Under the pieces are notes generated by a model. It was not told the origin of the DNA. It made no database searches and was given only the letters and a program-made list of their open reading frames with translations. Source: Lentimicrobium sp. (GTDB lineage: Bacteria; Bacteroidota; Bacteroidia; Flavobacteriales; Flavobacteriaceae). Taken from it: a DNA stretch of 9,484 bases. The translations under genes and the position numbers were made by a program. The stretch is taken from assembly GCA_022758945.1 (NCBI GenBank), contig JAEMQE010000053.1:1-9484 (forward strand), written 5' to 3'. Positions 5,857-9,484 of this stretch are shown in pieces (positions within the stretch are counted from its first letter, which is position 1; each line of letters begins with the position of its first letter).

Positions 5857-6966
5857 TTAAAATCGTCTTCCTTTCCATTCATATTTTCCAAACAAGGAAT
5901 ACAAAGCCACGCTTGTGCTAAAAAAAGGATACAGCAAACTCGCCAAAATCAAATAGTGCATTCTCTTTTTTGTCAAGAAATAATTTGCTTTATAAATTAG
6001 GATTGAATCAACAATGAACTTCAAAAGAGTCAACAAAACGATATCTTGAAACAGAATAAAACCTGACAACCAACACCCAACACCCAACACCCAAGCCAAA
6101 TTTCCTCCAAAAACTATCAAACCCAAACCTTTTCCAAAACCACTTTGATAAGAACCTGTTTTCGAAGCCCAACGCACTCTTTGATAAAACAAAGATTTCC
6201 AATCGTTCAAAGGTTTTGTGATTACAATATTATTTTCAGATTTTAAATAATGCACTTTTTCAGGGAACCGAGCCATCGCTTTTTGCAACAAAAAAACATC
6301 GTCACCACTGGCAATTCCATCATTTCCTTCGAAACCATTTAAGTCTTGAAAAAAAGATTTGGTGTAAGCAAAATTAGCGCCATTGCACATAAAACCTTTT
6401 CCTAAACCAAAACTTCCAATAGTGGCTCCTTGCAAACTCGCCAAATCCAATTGCTGGAAATGATGTAAAAACGAACTCTCACATTCATATTTAACAGCAC
6501 TAGCAATCATAGAAACTTCGTGATGCAGTTGGATGTAATTGTCTAATGCCAATAACCAGTTTTTAGAAACCACACAATCTGCATCCGTGGTGATAATCCA
6601 ATCATTTTTCACAACTTGCACCGCTGTTGAAATCGCATCTTTCTTCGGTGAATTCGAAACCCGAATAGTGTCAATTACATAAACTTGAAACTTGAAACTT
6701 GAAACTTGAAACTCCTCACTGGAAAAATCATCAACCAAAACAACTTCAAACAAATCCATTGGATAATTCATTTTCGAAAAACTATCCAAAAGCTTTGGGA
6801 GATTTTCAGCTTCATTCCGAAAAGGAACTACAATCGAAAATTTGGTTTTTGGCTTTAGTCCAAGATAATGAAAGGAATTGACTTTTGTAAATCCATAAAT
6901 TAAGGAAGCAATAGTTGTTGCATAAACCAAAACTACCGAAAACAAAACAATTGCAATCATAATCAT
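5857..6966 (-). CDS. Membrane-anchored family 2 glycosyltransferase (GT2, QxxRW type)
   Basis: The 369-residue protein has an N-terminal membrane segment (about residues 3-25), then a GT-A domain: FSIVVPFRNEAENL (43-56), VVLVDD (75-80), the metal/nucleotide motif DAD (128-130), the acceptor-side SGDD (220-223) and QRVRW (262-266, the QxxRW motif of processive and related GT2 enzymes). About three hydrophobic segments follow to the end. It should transfer a sugar from a nucleotide sugar on the cytoplasmic face of the inner membrane; the sugar and acceptor cannot be read from the sequence. It starts 4 bases after the UPF0104 gene stop, so the two form an operon. Two 7-bp tandem repeats are embedded in frame: one encodes roughly residues 85-95 just after the DD motif, the other residues of about 291-299 in a C-terminal membrane segment. 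All key motifs remain, so it is probably functional. Confidence 0.88.
   Translation of the reverse strand: MIMIAIVLFSVVLVYATTIASLIYGFTKVNSFHYLGLKPKTKFSIVVPFRNEAENLPKLLDSFSKMNYPMDLFEVVLVDDFSSEEFQVSSFKFQVYVIDTIRVSNSPKKDAISTAVQVVKNDWIITTDADCVVSKNWLLALDNYIQLHHEVSMIASAVKYECESSFLHHFQQLDLASLQGATIGSFGLGKGFMCNGANFAYTKSFFQDLNGFEGNDGIASGDDVFLLQKAMARFPEKVHYLKSENNIVITKPLNDWKSLFYQRVRWASKTGSYQSGFGKGLGLIVFGGNLAWVLGVGCWLSGFILFQDIVLLTLLKFIVDSILIYKANYFLTKKRMHYLILASLLYPFFSTSVALYSLFGKYEWKGRRF
6071..6094. repeat. 7-bp tandem repeat (CAACACC) inside the glycosyltransferase
   Basis: Three perfect CAACACC units (6071-6091) plus a partial fourth. On the coding minus strand it encodes the glycine/valine/tryptophan/leucine-rich segment around WVLGVGCWL (residues 292-300) in a predicted membrane helix. 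The unit length is not a multiple of three, so gain or loss of one unit would shift the frame. Confidence 0.85.
6681..6713. repeat. 7-bp tandem repeat (AAACTTG) inside the glycosyltransferase
   Basis: Four perfect AAACTTG units (6681-6708) followed by AAACT give 4.7 copies. On the coding strand this reads as EFQVSSFKFQV (residues 85-95), placed between the VVLVDD motif and the next strand. The segment replaces what is normally a short variable loop. Confidence 0.92.
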
Positions 6967-6970
6967 TTTA

Positions 6971-7942
6971 TTAAGTTTCGTCTCCCTCTCCTTTGGAGAG
7001 GGCTGGGGTGAGGATTTTATAATTCATCACATAATAACTACCAATAATAACAGGTAAAACTACGTTCAAAAACCACATCAAGGTTGAAATGAAAACTACA
7101 ATCCATTCGTTGACGCCCAGAATTCCAAAGAAAAAAACAGCAACACTTCCTTTTACAGCAAAGTCCAAAAACTGAAAAGTTGGTAAGGAAGAAGCCAGAA
7201 AATAAACACTCGCAATGGTTGCCATCATTGTTAAATATGGCAAATCAACATCAAAAGCCAAGAAAAGAAAATAATATTGATGCGAAAAAATGAGATAGCG
7301 GCAAACGGCAAGTAAAATATTTTTTTGATGAATTGATTTTGGAATTTCATTGGTTTTATGAATCAGTTTTTCGATGGAATATCCTTTGATTGTGATTTTT
7401 TTTAAAAGAAAAGTAATCAAAAAGGCAAGAAAGAATAATCCAAATAGGAATAGAACTGTTTTTGAAGAGATAACATTGAAATTTGTGTTGAAGTACAACA
7501 ATCCAAATATTCCAAATACAATCGACAAAATCATTTGAATTCCATTGCAAATCAAGTTCAAAAAGATGATTTTTTTGGCTTCAGATTTTTTGAAGAATAG
7601 GGCTTTTCCAGCATATTCACCCAAGCCATTTGGCGTAAATAATCCAGCTGTTAGTGCGCCAAGAACTTGTTTGGTGGCTTCTAGCAGGGAGATTTTATGA
7701 AGATAAGAAACTAAGTTCTGCCATTTCAAAATTTCGAAAAAGCGATTCAAAAAACTCAATAATAAAAGGAAGCTGATTCCAGCAATCGATTGATTTTTTT
7801 GGAACAGAACGATGAATTTCTCCCAATCTAGTTTGTCGTTGTTGGCCAATTGGCTGTAGATAAAATAAAAGGCACCGCCAACAATCAAAAGTTTGATTAG
7901 AAGTACAAGGAATTGTTTAGCTTTGTGAGGAATTGAAATCAT
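6971..7942 (-). CDS. LPG synthase transmembrane-domain (UPF0104/AglD2-like) integral membrane protein
   Basis: The 323-residue protein is almost entirely hydrophobic, with about seven to eight membrane segments from residue 10 to 308. It carries the family motif GLFTPNGLGEYAGKALFF (100-117; compare P..xGE..R/K in UPF0104 proteins). The family comprises the flippase-like membrane half of lysylphosphatidylglycerol synthase and stand-alone relatives, which are often next to glycosyltransferases; a role in moving or modifying an envelope lipid is inferred. It is first in a minus-strand operon with the GT2 gene. The last residues LTPALSKGEG (311-320) are encoded by a GC-rich hairpin repeat and look like an acquired tail. 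A second copy of that repeat lies just upstream of the ATG, so its G-rich strand forms the translation start region. Confidence 0.85.
   Translation of the reverse strand: MISIPHKAKQFLVLLIKLLIVGGAFYFIYSQLANNDKLDWEKFIVLFQKNQSIAGISFLLLLSFLNRFFEILKWQNLVSYLHKISLLEATKQVLGALTAGLFTPNGLGEYAGKALFFKKSEAKKIIFLNLICNGIQMILSIVFGIFGLLYFNTNFNVISSKTVLFLFGLFFLAFLITFLLKKITIKGYSIEKLIHKTNEIPKSIHQKNILLAVCRYLIFSHQYYFLFLAFDVDLPYLTMMATIASVYFLASSLPTFQFLDFAVKGSVAVFFFGILGVNEWIVVFISTLMWFLNVVLPVIIGSYYVMNYKILTPALSKGEGDET
6984..7013 (-). repeat. GC-rich hairpin repeat, copy R1
   Basis: CCCTCTCC (6984-6991) and GGAGAGGG (6995-7002) form a perfect 8-bp stem with a TTT loop. The flank CTGGGGTGAGG (7003-7013) gives on the minus strand the ACCCCAGCCC lead-in shared by the family. 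It encodes the last residues of the UPF0104 protein. Confidence 0.85.
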
Positions 7943-7943
7943 T

Positions 7944-7967
7944 AGCCCCCTAGCCCCCGAAGAGGGA
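7944..7967 (+). repeat. GC-rich hairpin repeat, copy R2
   Basis: AGCCCCCTAGCCCCC (7944-7958), a GAA loop and GAGGG (7962-7966) form a 5-bp stem with one mismatch. It is the same family and orientation as the copy at 8578. It begins one base beyond the minus-strand ATG at 7942-7940, inside that gene's leader. The remaining intergenic stretch to 8043 is A/T-rich without an exact TAnnTTTG box. Confidence 0.85.
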
Positions 7968-8009
7968 ATTAAAATGTTACTAAATTTAATTCGTAAAATA
8001 ACAAATAAA

Positions 8010-8033
8010 CTTTGTGACTTAGTGTCTTTGTGG
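8010..8033 (+). repeat. Imperfect 8-bp tandem repeat upstream of ruvC
   Basis: CTTTGTGA, CTTAGTGT and CTTTGTGG follow each other directly and end 10 bases before the ruvC ATG. They occupy the place where leader or promoter elements would be expected. TAAACTTTG at 8006-8014 is one base longer than the -7 consensus spacing, so it is not called as a promoter. Confidence 0.6.
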
Positions 8034-8043
8034 CAAAATAATT

Positions 8044-8640
8044 ATGGCAAACGAACGCATCATATTAGGAATCGACCCTGGCACTACCATAATGGGTTTT
8101 GGATTGATAAAAGTAGTTGGAAAAAACATGCAGTTTATTCAACTCAACGAATTGCAATTGTCCAAATACGACAATCATTATCAAAAACTGAAAATCATCT
8201 TCGAACGCACCATCGAACTTATTGACACCCACAATCCCGATGAAATTGCGATTGAGGCACCATTTTTTGGCAAGAATGTACAATCAATGTTGAAATTGGG
8301 AAGAGCACAAGGTGTGGCAATGGCGGCAGGTCTTTCGAGAGACATTCCCATCACCGAATACGAACCTAAGAAAATAAAAATGGCCATTACCGGCAATGGA
8401 AACGCCAGCAAGGAACAAGTGGCCAAAATGCTCCAACAACTTTTAGGCTTAAAAGAATTACCCAAAAATCTGGATTCTACCGATGGATTGGCTGCCGCAG
8501 TTTGTCATTTTTTCAATTCTGGGAAAGTGATTGGCGAGAAAAGTTATACAGGTTGGGATGCTTTTGTGAAACAGAATAGCCCCCTAGCCCCCAAAGGGGG
8601 AAATAGTTTATCAATAAATGTTCCTAAAAAGAACAAATAA
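8044..8640 (+). CDS. ruvC: Crossover junction endodeoxyribonuclease RuvC
   Basis: RuvC is the metal-dependent nuclease that cuts Holliday junctions symmetrically, working with the RuvAB branch-migration complex in recombinational repair. The protein starts ANERIILGIDPGTTIMGFG and keeps the expected acidic active-site set: D11 in IDPGT, E71 in IEAPF, and D144 and D147 in LDSTDG, spaced like the four catalytic residues of E. coli RuvC. The core ends at about residue 178 (TGWDAFVKQN). The last 20 residues (SPLAPKGG then SLSINVPKKNK) extend beyond the usual end of about 180-185; the SPLAPKGG part is the translation of a hairpin repeat. The extension lies outside the nuclease fold, so activity is probably unaffected. 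hemW begins 2 bases after the stop codon, indicating co-transcription. Confidence 0.96.
   Translation: MANERIILGIDPGTTIMGFGLIKVVGKNMQFIQLNELQLSKYDNHYQKLKIIFERTIELIDTHNPDEIAIEAPFFGKNVQSMLKLGRAQGVAMAAGLSRDIPITEYEPKKIKMAITGNGNASKEQVAKMLQQLLGLKELPKNLDSTDGLAAAVCHFFNSGKVIGEKSYTGWDAFVKQNSPLAPKGGNSLSINVPKKNK
8578..8602 (+). repeat. GC-rich hairpin repeat, copy R3
   Basis: AGCCCCCTAG (8578-8587) leads into CCCCC (8588-8592), an AAA loop and GGGGG (8596-8600). It nearly matches R2 and lies in frame in the 3' end of ruvC, where it reads as NSPLAPKGGN. Confidence 0.9.
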
Positions 8641-8642
8641 TA

Positions 8643-9484
8643 ATGAGTAAATCTCAATATATTTCAAGCTTTGTCACCTCCCCTTTGGGGAGGACGGGTG
8701 GGGCTATATATATCCATATCCCTTTTTGCAAGCAAGCTTGTCATTATTGCGACTTTCATTTTTCGACTTCGATGAAGAAGAAAGACGAAATGGTTTTGGC
8801 TTTGGCCAAAGAAATTCGAATGCGCAAAAGTGAGTTCAAAAATGAAACGATAGAAACGATTTATTTTGGTGGAGGAACTCCAAGCAGATTGCAGATTGCA
8901 GATTTGAGATTGCAGATTGATTCGATTTATAAAAATTATACCGTTGCTCAAAATCCAGAAATCACTCTTGAAGCCAATCCAGATGATTTGTCGAAAGACT
9001 ATTTAATCGAACTTTCAAAAATCGGAATCAATCGACTAAGTATTGGAATTCAGTCGTTTTTTGAAGATGATTTATTGATGATGAATCGCGCCCACAATTC
9101 GGTGGAAGCCCTAGAATGCCTTAAAGAAGCAACCAAATATTTCGATAATATTTCACTTGATTTAATTTATGGAATTCCGGGCATGAGCAACGAAAAGTGG
9201 AAACAAAATATTGAAACGGCTTTGAGTTTTGGTATTCCGCACTTTTCGAGTTATGCCTTGACGGTCGAACCTAAAACAGCTTTGAACAAACTCATTCAAA
9301 CGGGAAAAATTGCAAAACCAAATGATGAGGTTGCTGAAGAACATTTTTATATTCTTGTCGAAACGCTTGAAGCCAATGGGTTTATACATTATGAATTATC
9401 GAATTTTGGAAAGGAGAATTACTTTTCGAAAAACAATTCGGCCTATTGGTTAGGAAAAAAATACATCGGAATTGGTCCATCAGC
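8643..9484 (+). CDS. hemW: Radical SAM heme chaperone HemW (3' end beyond window)
   Basis: 280 codons are visible and the frame is still open at the window edge; the family is about 370-380 residues. IYIHIPFCKQACHYCDF (22-38) has the radical-SAM CxxxCxxC cluster (C29, C33, C36). The residue pair after the last Cys is D-F rather than the extra Cys of HemN, which points to HemW, a heme-binding chaperone, rather than coproporphyrinogen dehydrogenase. Further family motifs: YFGGGTPS (74-81), LEANPDDL (109-116), RLSIGIQSF (131-139), LDLIYGIPG (172-180), HFSSYALTVEP (200-210) and HYELSNF (249-255). The N-terminus is unusual: about 18 extra residues precede the first cysteine, including SPLGRTGG encoded by a hairpin repeat. 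Residues 82-93 (RLQIADLRLQID) come from a 7-bp tandem repeat. The ATG at 8643 is chosen because it is the only in-frame ATG before the cysteine motif and follows the ruvC stop by 2 bases. Confidence 0.93.
   Translation, partial: MSKSQYISSFVTSPLGRTGGAIYIHIPFCKQACHYCDFHFSTSMKKKDEMVLALAKEIRMRKSEFKNETIETIYFGGGTPSRLQIADLRLQIDSIYKNYTVAQNPEITLEANPDDLSKDYLIELSKIGINRLSIGIQSFFEDDLLMMNRAHNSVEALECLKEATKYFDNISLDLIYGIPGMSNEKWKQNIETALSFGIPHFSSYALTVEPKTALNKLIQTGKIAKPNDEVAEEHFYILVETLEANGFIHYELSNFGKENYFSKNNSAYWLGKKYIGIGPS
8675..8705 (-). repeat. GC-rich hairpin repeat, copy R4
   Basis: CCTCCCC (8677-8683), a TTT loop and GGGGAGG (8687-8693) form a perfect 7-bp stem. The flank ends in GGGGCT (8700-8705), so on the minus strand the element begins AGCCCC like R2 and R3. 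It is in frame in the hemW 5' end and inverted relative to R3. Confidence 0.88.
8884..8918 (+). repeat. 7-bp tandem repeat (GCAGATT) inside hemW
   Basis: Five consecutive 7-base units: GCAGATT three times, TGAGATT, then GCAGATT. They encode RLQIADLRLQID directly after the conserved GGGTPS motif, in a variable part of the family. Confidence 0.9.

Noticed and set aside
6681..6713. Heptamer tract as a frameshifting assembly error
   Set aside because: The glycosyltransferase motifs on both sides are in the same frame, so the tract length as given is consistent with an intact gene.
8664..8951. A 95-codon minus-strand frame opposite hemW
   Set aside because: It lies antisense to the strongly conserved HemW radical-SAM core and owes its openness to the repeats; no family resemblance.

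Overview
The window looks like a chromosomal segment of a Bacteroidota bacterium, most likely a Flavobacteriaceae member close to Flavobacterium. The DNA is strongly AT-rich. Two genes end in type IX secretion (T9SS) sorting domains. Start codons are preceded by A/T-rich stretches rather than Shine-Dalgarno sites. The tRNA promoter has the Bacteroidota form (TTG, 19 bases, TAnnTTTG). RuvC and HemW read like Flavobacterium proteins. The genus is inferred from recall of protein families; no search was run.

Layout. 1-3379: the 3' end of a leucine-rich-repeat T9SS cargo gene, its terminator, and a complete 862-residue secreted protein with Asp-box-like motifs, a fibronectin-III-like domain and a T9SS tail. 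3380-4785: a large inverted repeat and terminator, a DUF58/vWA-like gene with a promoter box against its start codon, and a tRNA-Asp(GTC) with its own promoter and terminator. 4794-5856: a divergent pair, a DUF456 membrane protein (-) and a small lipoprotein with a TonB-C-like tail (+). 5857-7942: a minus-strand two-gene operon of an LPG-synthase-TM/UPF0104 membrane protein followed 4 bases later by a membrane-anchored family 2 glycosyltransferase. 8044-9484: ruvC and hemW on the plus strand, 2 bases apart, with hemW cut by the window edge.

How genes may work together. The two T9SS proteins are separate surface or secreted cargo. The glycosyltransferase and UPF0104 protein probably act on the same envelope lipid or glycan. 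ruvC (Holliday junction resolution) and hemW (heme chaperone) are housekeeping genes that share a transcript by position rather than pathway.

The most notable signal is repeat invasion of the right third. Four copies of one GC-rich hairpin repeat (near 6984, 7944, 8578 and 8675) sit at gene edges and supply residues to three protein termini. Three different 7-bp tandem repeats (6071, 6681, 8884) lie in frame inside the glycosyltransferase (two) and hemW (one). An imperfect 8-bp repeat precedes ruvC. I found no transposase, CRISPR array, phage gene, defence system or other clear multi-gene novel system.
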